From assembly GCA_963682025.1 (NCBI GenBank), contig OY821519.1, positions 133,149,112-133,213,111 on the forward strand: DNA of 64,000 bases, read 5' to 3'. Position numbers and translations under genes: made by a program. The notes beneath the pieces are model-generated. The model did no database searches and was not told where the DNA came from. It saw only the letters and a list, made by a program, of their open reading frames with translations. Positions 32,620 to 43,992 of the stretch are shown here, in pieces. Numbering within the stretch: position 1 is the stretch's first letter; each line of letters opens with the position of its first letter. The DNA is from Cordilura impudica. Taxonomy: Eukaryota > Arthropoda > Insecta > Diptera > Scathophagidae.

Positions 32620-34010
32620 TGGCTTCGAAACACTTTCTGAATCCGTTTTAGAATCCTAGAGAGTTGTCCGAATAGTGAAATCGCGATTGCTGGTGATTTA
32701 AATATTCACAATTTTCCTTGATTTCATCATTCGAGTCAGACAAGGACAATGACAAAATACTCGCGGACTTTTTTTCACTTCACACCTTGACAACTACAGA
32801 TCACTGCACCATTTCCGCATCCTTTTCAGCACCAGCAATGAAGTGCTCAGCTTTTATTTGCGAAAAGGCTCTTTGGGTTGAGCCCAACGATTTATTCAAG
32901 CATTTCAACTGAAAACTTTGTTTCCTAGATAATAATGTTGATGCTGCTGCGAAAGTGGAGGAAAAGGTGATAGTGCTTGGTATGCCATTATTTATTTCAT
33001 CAAAGCGCATTTCGGCTAAACCTAATCAAAAATCTTGGTTTTATCAGCCTTTAAGAAATGCATTCAGATCCGGAGAGGAAGCCATGAATATGCCAAATTA
33101 CTAAGATGCGAAAAGTTTCTTTGCGATCAATACCTTCGTGCTAAAGTTCTTTCGTTCCTCGGGGCAGCAAGAGTTTTTGGACATTTGTTAAAAGAGTAAA
33201 TAATATTGCTAGATCTGCTATCCCAGAGTGACCAAATGTTCACTGACTCGATTAATAAAGCTAACTTTTTAGTTAGGTCTTTCGGAACTCAACGTAAATA
33301 ATTCTCCGGGGCCATATGGTGCACGAGAACTGATGCTAGCTAGTCATTGGCCAACTTTTCAGCTCGTAGTACCGTATGGGAGTCTTCCCCTCCTAATTCT
33401 AAAAAGGGTGAGGCTAATAACCACAAAAATTCCCGACGAATTTCAATCTGTTCTGCACTCTCAAAGTAGATGGAGAGAATGATCAATTACTATCTTGTCA
33501 ACTATCTAGAGGCCAAATCCCTTCTTAATGATCGACAGGCTTCCGTAGAAATCATTCTGCGCTGGAGTCGATCTATTCACAATTACGATGAAAGTAATAT
33601 GGTTGCTTTAGATATTTCCAAGGCATTCAATCGCATTTGGCACGATGCATTGATATGAAAGCTTATTGCATTTTGTGTTGGTATTGACTTTTCTCGATAT
33701 ATATCGAGTTTTCTCAGACCACACAATACGTATTGTTTTGATGGGGTCTCATTCAATGAGTTTCAGCTTAATTCATGGTTCGGTTCTTTCTTCCTCTCTT
33801 TTCCTTATATTTCTGAATGACCTTCTTGATCAAATTTTCAATCTTGTATTCTCTTTCGCAAATGACAGCAACATTTATTATTAATTTTCTTTTAATTTTA
33901 GGCCAAGCAATTTTGAAGTCGGGGGGCAAAAGGGTGACAATGAATTACACACTCAATCAAGACCTGTTAACAATCTCAGAGTGAGATAAAGCGATAAGAG
34001 TTGATATTAA
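32620..34010 (+). pseudogene. Non-LTR retrotransposon relic, endonuclease plus RT
   Basis: Endonuclease signatures: SEIAIAGDLNIHN at 32,665-32,715 (GDFN.HN) and TTDHCTISASFSAPAM at 32,790-32,840 (SDH block). RT signatures: MERMINYYLVNYLEAKSLLN with DRQA at 33,470-33,545, NMVALDISKAFNRIWHDALI at 33,598-33,657 (first RT Asp block), then GSVLSSSLFLIFLNDLL and VFSFANDSNIYY, where the F/YADD box reads FAND. The region between the first RT blocks has a deletion. Stops and frameshifts are frequent. Looks like a Jockey/CR1-type LINE. Neither end is visible. Confidence 0.75.
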
Positions 34011-34339
34011 TGCGCATCTGTATGTATTGGTGTTATAGGTATTGAGGAATCGGATATTATTGATGTTCTGGGCATAAGAATTTAATGTGATTGTCTAAAG
34101 TCTAAAGTCCAAAATCTATTTTGGAGCTACAGTCGAACTAGCCATATGCGAAATAAACTCCCCACACAAGTCTTTCCTGACAGTTATAATCTAATAAAAT
34201 TTATGGTAAATATCCACAAACACTACTCCCTTTTTCCTCTTTCCCAAAACCCATTTTCTGGAAATCAACACAATGCACTGCATATATAGGGGACATCCCC
34301 TCAATCTTGGTTAATAAAAATAACAAAAACAGACAATGT

Positions 34340-34560
34340 TGTTCAGTTGTTGAAGTAAATTTCCGGAATGACCCATACAATGCACAACGATTCGGATTTT
34401 ATCTTCTCAATCGATTCCAAACGGTGTCCCCGAAGATGTATTTTGCCTTTATTTAATAGGCAGAAGCCACACGTTGGTAAATCAAGCAAATATGGTTTCA
34501 ACTTAGCGCTTTTCGCGCTAATTTCCAAAGCTGTAAAAGCTGGAAGGAATGAAAACTGAT
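34340..34560 (-). pseudogene. Scrap of mariner transposase C-terminus
   Basis: On the minus strand: LPTCGFCLLNKGKIHLRGHR then LESIEKIKSESL and VIPEIYF. This fits the mariner block after the third catalytic residue (CDF.LF.K.K..L.G..FESIE.IK), with the LAPCD Asp lost. Only about 70 residues remain. Confidence 0.5.
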
Positions 34561-34989
34561 TTCTAGCCACACTGCTTGTAGGCCGAACTTCAGGTGAGTG
34601 CTTTAAAGTGCATGAGCTAAAAATGCAAGTACGAGCATGCGTGTGATAAACCCAGGTCCAAGCCTAACGGCCACCCAAATTAGAAGAATTGTATATAGAA
34701 GCGTTCTAATAAATTATAACATAACAATTATTACAATGTTTAATGACGAAGGCTCAATTCTAGAGACCGGTCTGATTAAGAATGTAGCGTGTTTATAATT
34801 TTTACACACAGAAAACGGATTCGTTGTTGCAACCAAATTTGTTGCCAAGCGAATTTTTGTAGTCCCATTAATATTATAGATATTTGCATTATAGATATCT
34901 GTAAATCTGCGTGCCGTGCTAACTTTAACAAAGCGATAAATAGTGCTCAGTGTATATTATAATCTGGATCATAGGGCATTCAAAGTTGA

Positions 34990-35236
34990 TTTCGTAAGTG
35001 CTATTTTTGTATGAGGGTTAGGTCAGTAGCGAAAATCCCGATAAAAGTTTATATACCAAATTTCTTCAAAATATTTTGTCTTTTAGCCCCTGGATTTTTT
35101 TTTTCTTGGTTACATGGACATAAAGACAGACGGACGGTAGGACGCACATCGTTAATTAGACTCGATAAGTGATTCAGAGCCGATCGGTATAATAAGTATT
35201 TTTCTTACCCTAACCACAATGAGGTATAAAAATCAA
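34990..35236 (-). mobile_element. mini-me/DINE-like repeat, 5' part only, diverged
   Basis: Recognisable blocks: 'aaaagtttatataccaaatt', 'tacatggacata', the GTCY tract in reverse (agacagacggacgg), 'cgatcggtataataa' and 'ccacaatgaggtataaaaa'. More diverged than the other copies. Confidence 0.65.
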
Positions 35237-35280
35237 AATCAACACCTTTTTCCGATGCAGTTGGTTATGTTAGTCATATA

Positions 35281-36219
35281 ATGGATGATTTTTTAGCTAT
35301 TATCTTTTTGGCAACACTGGTTTAAACAGCTGACGCACGTTTCGTGTTTTGTTTCATTGTCAAACATCTTCAGTTTGGTCTATAATTTAACCATGAATCG
35401 TCTTACAAACGAACAATGCTTGCAAGTTATTGAATTTTATTATCAAAATGCGCGCTCTGTTAAGAAAGTTCATCGCGCGCTTCTTCCATTTTATGGTCAG
35501 TTTAATCGACCCACTGAAGCGGCTATTCGGGCTATTGTGACTAAATTTCGCACCAAATTTACATTGTTGGACATTAAACCACCAACACGCTTACGTAGAG
35601 TGCCAACTGAAGAAAATATCGCAGCTGTATCGGCCAGTGTTAATGATGACCATCAATTAATCAAAGATGATGCGAATCGTAACGTAACTGTGAATGGTGA
35701 GCGCTACCGAGAGATGATATCCAACTTTTTTTTGCCCAAAATGCAAGAGCTTGACTTGCATGACATGTGGATTCAACAAGACGGTGCTACATGCCACACA
35801 GCACGCGCAACAATGGACTTATTGAGAGGCGAGTTCGGTGAACATTTTATTTCACGTTCGAGACCGGTCAATTGGCCGCCTGGATCGTGCGATTTAACGC
35901 CTTTAGACTATTTTTTGTGGGGCTATGTTAAAGCTCATGTCTATACAGACAATCCCGCTACAATTGACGCATTGGAAGACAACATTGAAGCATTTATTCG
36001 TGAGATACCGGCCGAAATGTTGGAAAGAGTATGCCAAAATTGGACTAAGCGGAAGGACCATTTGAGGCGCAGTCGCGGTCAACATTTGGATGAAATAATC
36101 TTCAAACATTAAATTATATGGACCGTACTATCGATTCAAATAAAGATTTCATGCATTTTTCTGAATTTTATGTGTTTTTTTTTGGAAAACTTTCCTATAG
36201 CTCTTAAAAAATCACCCTT
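35281..36219 (+). mobile_element. DD41D mariner, internally deleted, with TA flanks
   Basis: Ends ATGGATGATTTTTTAGCTAT on the left and, in reverse, AAGGGTGATTTTTTAAGAGC on the right, with TA at 35,279-35,280 and 36,220-36,221. Length 939 bp against about 1.3 kb expected. It carries one long open reading frame. Confidence 0.85.
35357..36112 (+). CDS. Mariner (DD41D) transposase with in-frame deletion
   Basis: An open frame of 251 codons from the first ATG; the homologous start is more likely MNRLTNEQCLQVIEFYYQNA at 35,393. The N-terminal helix-turn-helix region is intact through PTRLRRVPTEENIAAVSASV. At about residue 112 the protein jumps from NDDHQLI to NRNVTVNGERYREMISNFF, so about 130 residues, including the first catalytic Asp block, are missing. 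The frame is kept. Then MWIQQDGATCHTARATMDLL (second Asp) and SCDLTPLDYFLWGY (third Asp). There are 41 residues between these Asps, as in rosa-type mariners. C-terminal block: DHLRRSRGQHLDEIIFKH. It could be expressed as a DNA-binding, catalytically dead protein, but nothing proves that. Confidence 0.85.
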   Translation: MSNIFSLVYNLTMNRLTNEQCLQVIEFYYQNARSVKKVHRALLPFYGQFNRPTEAAIRAIVTKFRTKFTLLDIKPPTRLRRVPTEENIAAVSASVNDDHQLIKDDANRNVTVNGERYREMISNFFLPKMQELDLHDMWIQQDGATCHTARATMDLLRGEFGEHFISRSRPVNWPPGSCDLTPLDYFLWGYVKAHVYTDNPATIDALEDNIEAFIREIPAEMLERVCQNWTKRKDHLRRSRGQHLDEIIFKH

Positions 36220-36445
36220 TACTATCACAATATTCTTTTGTGATAACTGAATTATATAATCTATATAAACGTAGAATGGTAAGGGCAATTGTATATAAAT
36301 ATAAATTCGATTGTTAGAACTGTGGTATTTAGTTGGTACAACGAATAGATTTATTAATTTTATTTACCATTTATCTATGTTTTTGCTAATATAAAATATT
36401 TAAAACACTTTTTTAATAATAAATTTTTTTAAAAAATCTATTTTA

Positions 36446-36806
36446 TTAACAGGCTAGGCGATTCCTTGTGACTGATGTTTTGTTCTACCATTTTATCCCG
36501 ATTTTGACCAAACTTATATTATTTGAAAGCTATTTCTTTTTAACCATTTTGCAGATTTACAGATTTTTTAATTTTTTCCTTTATTTTGAGTAAGTTGCAT
36601 TTAAAATTGCTACTAACACATACATAGAATTACACATTTGCTATGTGTGTTTTATTAAATTTTTTAATGTGTTTGTTAATGAGTTTGTTATCTTCATACA
36701 CAATAATAATAAACCATAAAAGTGTTGGTTTGTGAATTGGCTAAGTTGAAAAATAAAGCTGCCTAGAAATTGCACTCGAATTTCGAGCGCTGGAATCTGC
36801 TAGTTT
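36446..36806 (-). mobile_element. Family B element, copy 4
   Basis: Reverse orientation: 'attaacaggctaggcgatt' at the left, 'ctcgaatttcgagcgctgg' and 'aatctgctag' at the right. Confidence 0.7.
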
Positions 36807-37129
36807 TTAGTAATAATTTACTTTTATTTAAGCGCTATAAGACAATATCTTGCAATAAAATAGTAATCATTAATCTTTAGGTGGTCCATACATACTTTAT
36901 AAATTTTATAATTTTGAGAAAAATATTTTTCTGTTCCACTTATTAAAAATCATAACATATCGGCATATTGTCCGCAAAATTTCCTAAAATAATAAGTTGG
37001 TATTAATTGGGAAAAAATTTTTTTTGAAGAAACTCAACCACAGAGTAAAATAAATACAACGAACACAAATTATGATCACATATATGTTACTTTTTCTTGA
37101 GTTAATTGATCGACATTCTATTACAGAAA

Positions 37130-37610
37130 CGAATTGATTGGATGAAACACTTTGTGTTCCAATACATCGCGATACATATTTGGTCTTTGGTGAAATCAAA
37201 AGACATTTGATCGACCTCATCCAACACGAAACATTTCATATTGTTCGTGTATATAGACATGCGGTTAGTCATTTCTAAATAAGGTCTGATAAGATGAGCA
37301 CATCGTGACGACCAGCTTCCTGGTTACGTACGTCCTTAGAAATATTTTTTCCGTCAACACAGGCGTGGAAACGAACTATCATATTTGCGTTGACAAGTCA
37401 GGAGTTGTTGCTGAAATCAAATCCTGGACGTATTGATTTATTGTTATATGATAATAAATAACTTTTACAGGTATTCCGCAGAGTTCAGACCATATCTCTC
37501 TATCTTTGACACGACTATTGGTAGTGCGCGGTTGAATGGCAGATTGTCACACAAAAGCTTCTTCCCAGACGCGCTTAAACACACTTTCAGGTTTCGTATT
37601 TAATTTACAT
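37130..37610 (-). pseudogene. eIF4A-like DEAD-box helicase pseudogene fragment
   Basis: On the minus strand, pieces fit the first half of eIF4A-type helicases in order: ESVFKRVWEEAFV-stop-QSAIQ near 37,535-37,600 (the GFEKPSAIQ Q-motif), TTPDLSTQI near 37,395-37,420 (PTRELATQI, motif Ia), VRFHACVDGKNISKDVRNQE with AGRHDV near 37,300-37,385 (HACIGGTN..ED.R..AG.H), and MKCFVLDEVDQMSFDFTKDQ near 37,180-37,240 (the DEAD box, here DEVD, followed by F.DQI). The Walker A region is unrecognisable. Stops and frame changes throughout. No introns are apparent, so an old retrocopy is possible. Found by eye; needs a search. Confidence 0.6.
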
Positions 37611-37619
37611 ACTTCTATG

Positions 37620-39839
37620 ATCCATTTTTCTTTGTATACATAAATTACATTGAAGTTTTTGTAAACGTTGTGATATTGATTTGAAAATTTAAATGTTCAT
37701 ATAATATTCAAAAGTTGTTTTTTACATTTTATTTAAAAAAATTAAAATTTAATTCGAAAATTCTGTTTGACAAAACATATTTTTATATTTATTCGGTATT
37801 TACAACAGAATTTGATTCATGCAAATTTCTGTTGGTTAGAAATACCAAAATAGTTTAATAGTTTTGGTTTCTTTTGTTATAACCGAAAAATAATTGTTAA
37901 TACAAATTTAGTATCTGTTAAAACATTTTTGGTTTAAAATATGTTTTTGTAACCGAATAAGAAATTGCAGTTGCCAATATTTGGGATTGAAGTATGTTAT
38001 TCTTGGATTTATAAGGTTGCCTCAATTAAATTAGTTGAATATTTTTTATAAAGAATTTGATTAGTAAATGGAACTATTTTTGTTGTTGCAGATACTTTTA
38101 TTTTAGAAGAATTGTGTTTATACAGTAGTTATTAAAGTAAATATATTGTATTATTAAATATTGAAGAATTATAATAAAAATTCTTATTACCTTAATAAAT
38201 TTTTTTAGTCTCAACCGAATTCCAATCAATCTTTTTTCTGTGTATACAAGTATATATTTTCTTCTGTTCCACGCACTATTAAAATTATTATTATGAATGT
38301 CTAAAAACTCATAAATCCCTATTTGGAAATTAAAAAATTTCTTAACATCGAGAGTTTAAGCTGCACATTAATCAAAACTGTGCACACTCTATTTCGAATG
38401 ATTTTCTTAGAAATAAAGTTATATTCTTTAGTTTGACTATTTTGATTTAAATTTATTTTTATTGAAATAAATTTAATTTTATAAAATAACTAAAATTAAA
38501 CGAATGAATAAGTTATTGTTTATAATCTTGAATGACTCAGTTATCTTTATATATAATTTTAATTTATTTCTAATTCATTTTTGCACTGAAAGCTTACCAT
38601 CAGTATTTGAAAGCTTAACTTTTCCGACGTACTTAGTTAAAGTATTTTTTATAGTTTAAATCATAAGAACAAACTCATTACATCCTAAACAGGGTTGTAT
38701 ACGATATCAAAAGGAATAGGAGTATGTATTCGTTTAGTAAGTTGAAATTTAAAATATATATTTTTTTTAGATTTTCATGCTTTCTGGCCCATACTGCGTG
38801 CTTGTTAGCAAGCCACAAATACTCTCACTGTAAACCAACTTTAATAATAAAGTCGTTGGCGCTAATTTTGTATGCTGCTGCTATTGTCGCTAATACTTCA
38901 AGCCATGGCCAACAACTATGTATTTATCTTGTACCTACAACATTGTTTATATACCGTTTGTTTTCTAGATTATGTTAGGTGCGACAAACGCGTTTTTTAT
39001 TTACATCCTTACACTGTTTTATGTTTTTTGCTAAATTGTTACATTATTTTACGTACATACTTAAATAGATCGCTTTTTATGTGAAGTGTTCTTCTCTCGT
39101 CAAAGTAGAATTCTTTATTGGCACTTTTGCTGCCGAAGTATAAACAGATTTACTACAGTTTTTACATGCTCTTACAACAGTTACTAAACAAAACATCATT
39201 ATTGTATGTTGGCTATAAATATTCAACATTTTTTTTCTGCAAAAACTACATATGAACATTCACTGCCTGTCTGTCTGTCCGTCCGTTTTATGTTCTGTCG
39301 TCCATAATTCGTATAACAGTTAAGCATGATCTTTGACAGTAACATGTAATTCTTATGTCATGTTATTATTTGCATTATTATAGAACTGTAATAATCTGTG
39401 GAAAATTAAAATTTACACAAGAAGAAAGAGCAAAAAAAAAAAAAACAAAATACCAACATACAAAGAGAGATGAATGAAATGTGTGGCATGTGTATGAGAT
39501 TATTCAAAAAATTTGAATAATACGTACAGTGAACCGAAAATAATTAAAAGCAGTGGAATTTAGATAAATTTCTTTTTGGTCTAAAACAACTATGACTTTC
39601 TTATTTGTTTTGAAATTATGGTGGCATTTAAATATTGGCTTAAATTCATCGTGATTTAATTCCCTTATGCATCCTTAAATTTACTACATTAAGCTTTAAT
39701 ACAAATAAGTTACGAATTAAATGATAAAGTTTTCATAAAATCTTTTTGTAATAAATAAAAAGATAATTTGTTGCTAATTAGCCTAAATTGTTTAACAGAA
39801 AAAAAATAAAAGTTTACAACAATGGCAGGCGTTTAAGAC
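37620..39839. other. AT-rich DNA, no gene recognised
   Basis: Possibly unique intergenic DNA. A less AT-rich patch at 38,780-38,990 has overlapping open frames on the plus strand (84 and 70 codons) without motif. A GTCY tract of about 24 bp lies at 39,265-39,288 ('ctgtctgtctgtccgtccg'), outside a recognisable mini-me body. Confidence 0.4.
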
Positions 39840-39869
39840 GTGGCTTTAGTATTAACTACTGAAAGAAGC

Positions 39870-39959
39870 GATGTTAACTTATTTCGAGAGAAAAGCGAAA
39901 AACAATATCTAAAAAGCGCTAAATTAGAATGAAACCAAAACCGCTAAAAAGCACAGCAC
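39870..39959 (-). mobile_element. Possible hAT end with AAAAAGCGCTAAA motif
   Basis: Reads 'aaaaagcgctaaattag' and 'ccgctaaaaagcacagcactg'. Inverted, it starts CAGTGCTGTGCTTTTTAGCG, like a hAT terminus. A related end lies at 42,750-42,878. The partner ends were not found. Confidence 0.35.
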
Positions 39960-40183
39960 TGATGTTAGTTTATATGAATTTTTGTACTTTTGAATAATAT
40001 GTAACAAAAATTCTGATTCTGGGATTCGATAACGAATGATCATTCGAATGCAATCTTGCACAATTATGCTCATTAGCAAAAATAGCATGCGAAAAAGATA
40101 AGGTAAAAAAAATATTGAGCCTAACGAATGCCATAACGAAATTAAAAAAAAAATTGAAGAATAAGAACCTAATATGAAAGGAA

Positions 40184-40931
40184 AACAAGTAAGAAAATTA
40201 TAGTCGGTCTAGACCGAAAATATGATACCCTATACAATGCGTTTAGAGATCCTATCTATAGGCCCAACTAACTGGACATAGAAAATAAGCATAAACCAAA
40301 TTTGAGTGGGATTTTTATTAATTTTTTTGGCTGCAGATATGAAAAAGTTCATATCGGGTGCTATATCTATATGGGGACTAGGCCCAAAAATGGACCGATC
40401 CTGACTATGTTTGGTAAAGTTTCTTGTATTTTGCAAAAATATATACAAACAAAATTTGAGAAGAATCAGTGCAATATTTTTGTTTTTTAATAGATTTAAG
40501 TGAAGATCGGGAAGCAGCTCTATATGGGGCCTATGACTGAGAGTTGTCCCATAGGGATCTTTTTTGGGCTACTCATTAATGGATGTAATAAATGGATACA
40601 AACGCAATTTGAGTAAGATCTTTATGACAATTTGGATCTTATCGCAATTTATGTCGATTTCATAGGGGTCATTTGTATGGGGGCTAGGTCTGAACATGGA
40701 CCGATTCTCACCAATTTCAACATCCTATGACCGATAAAAGCTACTATTTCAAATTTCATCAAAATATATTTATATTTGCGACCTGCAGTTTGATTACAAG
40801 GTTTACATGGACACACTGACGGACGGACGGACGGACATCGTTAAATCGAATAAGTTAGTGATTCTGATTCGATCGGTATAATAAAAGATGGGTCTAGGTC
40901 AAATATTTTTGGCAGTTACAAACAGCAGCAA
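40184..40931 (-). mobile_element. mini-me/DINE-like repeat, nearly complete
   Basis: From 'acaagtaagaaaattatag' and the palindrome to 'cagttacaaacagcagca', so the last ~60 bp with the 5' hairpin are cut. GTCY tract at 40,812-40,836. Confidence 0.85.
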
Positions 40932-41500
40932 GCTTACGAATCAGTTAATTGAAATTAAAAAGAAAACTCCTACCATGGAGGAAAGAGATCAAGATATAAA
41001 TAAACAAATTAAAGGAATGGATCAAGAATGCAAATTAAATAGGTCGGTGAAATTTTTTATTTTTTCGAATGATTTTGAAACTTTGATGGCAACGAATAAA
41101 AAAACAAAGCTGAATCCATCTTATTAATATTTTTTCCTTTTGTCTTATTTTTTTAAATTTTAGAGTAAACATATGTTTTCTGTTTACATTTTCTCTAATG
41201 TTACATTTATGCAGTGTTGTTAAACATACTTATTTGCGTCTTTTACAATACTGAAATAATAGTGGTTTTGTTTCGCAATGAGTGAGGACATCAGAAATAT
41301 TTACACTATCGAAATGAATTTCGATACGGAATTATTTCGACCACGCCTGCGAAAATTAAGCCCCAGGTCTTATAACTCTGACCAGAAAAATTCTGAGCAT
41401 TTTGGAAGTAATTTTTTATTTATTTATTCCTACCGAATTTTTCGCTACTTCAGCTCTGAATTCCACTTGTTTATATGGTTTTTAACTCTATTTTAATATT
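40932..41500. other. Unrecognised segment with two short open frames
   Basis: Right after the truncated mini-me, an open frame continues to 41,127: KLTNQLIEIKKKTPTMEERD then QDINKQIKGMDQECKLN, charged and coiled-coil-like. A second, 41,278-41,496, starts MSEDIRNIYTIEMNFDTELF. I recognise neither. They could be exons of a lost gene or chance frames. Confidence 0.3.
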
Positions 41501-41504
41501 CTAA

Positions 41505-42075
41505 ATGAGGCAATCCACATTTTTTGCTCAGTATCCTTTTCTATACACACTTCTCTTTACGTTTGCCAAAAAGTTTCTATAAGTCTAAGTTGGTGGGTTG
41601 TTATCTATCGGCATTTAAATTCACCATTGTACCTTGGCGTAATGGGACGATGCAAAATCTAGCCAGAAAACAATTTTATTATTTTCATGGTATTTTTTGA
41701 TGAGTCTTTCAAGTTCAGGAATATACTTTTCATCATAAACGTTTGCATTTACTTCTAATCCGCCTTTGAAAAATATTAGTTTACTGATACCACGCTCACT
41801 AATCGTCACCCATTAAAAAACCTTTCGTGGAAATTTGCTCTTACAATTATAATTGGATGTTTTACGTGCTTCATGTTGAGAAGACTCAAAGTAATAATTT
41901 TCCTACCATTAATTAACTTTTACTGTGACGTACGACTCATCATTCATCACACATTTGTACTCAGAGTTGGAGAGAAGTAATTTCGAGACAGGAGACTTAG
42001 TCTGGATTAAATAATTTTTTTTCGCCTCTCAGTTGTTGCTGGTGCCTCCTTTTCTTTTTCTTCTGAACTCGACCT
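41505..42075 (-). pseudogene. Tc1/mariner-superfamily transposase relic
   Basis: Minus-strand pieces: KLLLSNSEYKCVMNDESYVT near 41,920-41,985 (DDESYF-type first Asp block), NYYFESS, SKFPRKVF, then the open stretch 41,621-41,809 with RGISKLIFFKGGLEVNANVY and KIVFWLDFASSHYAKVQW (the FWPDLASSHYA block holding the second Asp). It ends with decayed residues such as NPPT.TYRNFLANVKRSVYR where the NPPN...P.E.FW Glu block should be. The family is the one with the ASSHYA motif common in insects. Many stops. Ends not found. Confidence 0.65.
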
Positions 42076-42967
42076 CGGATTATTCCTTAACTATATTTTT
42101 GTAATATTGATGTTTGTGTCCCAACTCCCGGAAAGATTTTGTGCTGCGGCCCATGGTTTCAGCTTTCAGCTTTGTATCTTGGAAACGACATTACCTTCCC
42201 GAACGAGATTTTATTTCCTTGTCTTGTAGATAAAAGTTTTTTTAAATGCCATGCCCTTGAAATGGTTAACAATGTCAATTTTATTCTTGGACGGATTTTC
42301 TTAACACAATTTGAAAATCAGCTTTCGGGAATCAAATTCGTTTAGTGACATTGATCTATGGTTACCGTATTTACACCATTCCGTATTTTTTGCCCATACG
42401 TTATGTTTGAAGTTTATGAATTTTAGTAGAAATATTCGATGGAATTTTTTAATTAACAGAACTTTAATTTTACATTTTTAATCTATATTTTATATATATT
42501 AAATAATAACCGCTGTCTGTGTTCGGATATCTACAACGAACCTTGATATTTCAAAAAACGAATATTCATTGACTGACTTTTTGAACTTAAGTATGTCAAT
42601 CTAAAATAAATCGGTTTGATACTTAATTTTAAATTATTACGACAATTTTTGTACTCGTCGATTTCTTTTTACTTTTTTACCTTTTTCCTTTATAAAATTA
42701 GTAACATCTTCAAAATATTTGTTTAATATGAACTGTTGTAGTTGAAACACTAAAAAGCACTTAAAAAGTAGATGAAAAGGGCAAATTTAGCGCTTTTTTA
42801 TAAATGGAAAAAAGTGCTTCTTCGGTCGCCAAAAAGCGCTACATCTGAGGCGAAAAGCGCTAAGTTCGCCTCACTGACCGAATGGTGTACAAATGTGGAT
42901 ATCAGTAACTATTGTAGGATCTCCGATTGGCTTTCAGAATGAACTATTGAGCAAATGCATGGGAGGA
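42076..42967. other. AT-rich DNA, with a possible hAT end
   Basis: The left part may be the N-terminal half of the transposase relic just before it. At 42,750-42,878 is an 'aaaaagcgctacatctg' type segment ending 'aagttcgcctcactg', which inverted starts CAGTGAGGCGAACTTAGCGC. That matches the hAT-like end at 39.9 kb in style and orientation. Confidence 0.4.
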
Positions 42968-43243
42968 AAATGCATTTAAAATTGCTACGAACACATAACT
43001 AAAATTATACAATACTGTGTGTGTGTTTATTAAATTTGTTAATGTGTTTGCAAAAAATGTATATGAAAAGCCCTGTGTTGAATTGAAAAATAATTTTTGA
43101 CAATAACACAATCGATATTTAAAAACTGGTGAATTCTGAATTGGCTAAAATTAATCAGCATACCTTTAGGGTCTCATAAAATAATTTATTAAATGAAACA
43201 TTCCTAGATTTTGCACTCAAATTTTGAGGGCTGGGCTCTGTTA
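42968..43243 (-). mobile_element. Family B element, copy 5 (truncated)
   Basis: Keeps the interior ('tgcatttaaaattgctacg', 'gtgtgtttattaaatttgtt') and the 'cactcaaattttgaggg' plus 'ctctgttag' end. The 'cggtcacaagaaatcgcc' end is missing. Confidence 0.6.
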
Positions 43244-43542
43244 GTTTAGAATAAAAATTGCTTTTCTACTTCAGTATGAATAATATATATATGATTGGAC
43301 TATAATTAAGTTTCTAAAGGTTTTTTGATTTGGTCCAACTATTATTTTATTTTCACTTATCACTAAGATATATGTTGCCGCATTTACGAATATTTAATAT
43401 TGCAACAGATTCGATATCGTGACCTGCTTGTATTTAAATATTGTTTTGGTGTTAGTTTTGTGTTTGTTGGTCACTGTATGTGTGTTCAGAATGGCTTGTA
43501 ATCATAATACCACTAAACTAATTATATGAATGACGTTAAATT

Positions 43543-43586
43543 GACAACAGCAACAGCAACAGCAACATCAACAGCAGCAGCAAAAT
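43543..43586. repeat. (CAACAG)n-type microsatellite
   Basis: Interrupted CAA/CAG units. No open frame makes it coding. Confidence 0.85.
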
Positions 43587-43992
43587 AACATCGATAAAAA
43601 ACAGATGCAAAAGTTTTGTTATTATTGCATGTCCTACATCGTACTCAGCTGTATTATTACTACGAGTACGACTATGATAAAAACTAATTTAAAATGTACC
43701 TTTGTTTTGAACATAAGAGATTTGCGTATTCCGGGTAATTGCAATTCAATTAACTAACAAAACGCAACTTTTCTGTGGCACACTTTCCAATTCGTATATA
43801 ACTTAAACTTTTTGTTAATATTTGAAAGACTTAAAGTTTTAAACTTAATTTTTTACTAATCAATAATTTAGGGTATACTTATGCGATAGGGTGGAGTGAT
43901 ATATCGATTAAAAAAAAATTCAATTTCAGCTCAATTCGATATCGATATCTGTACAAATAGATGTGAAATTATATGTGAAATTTTATACAGTT

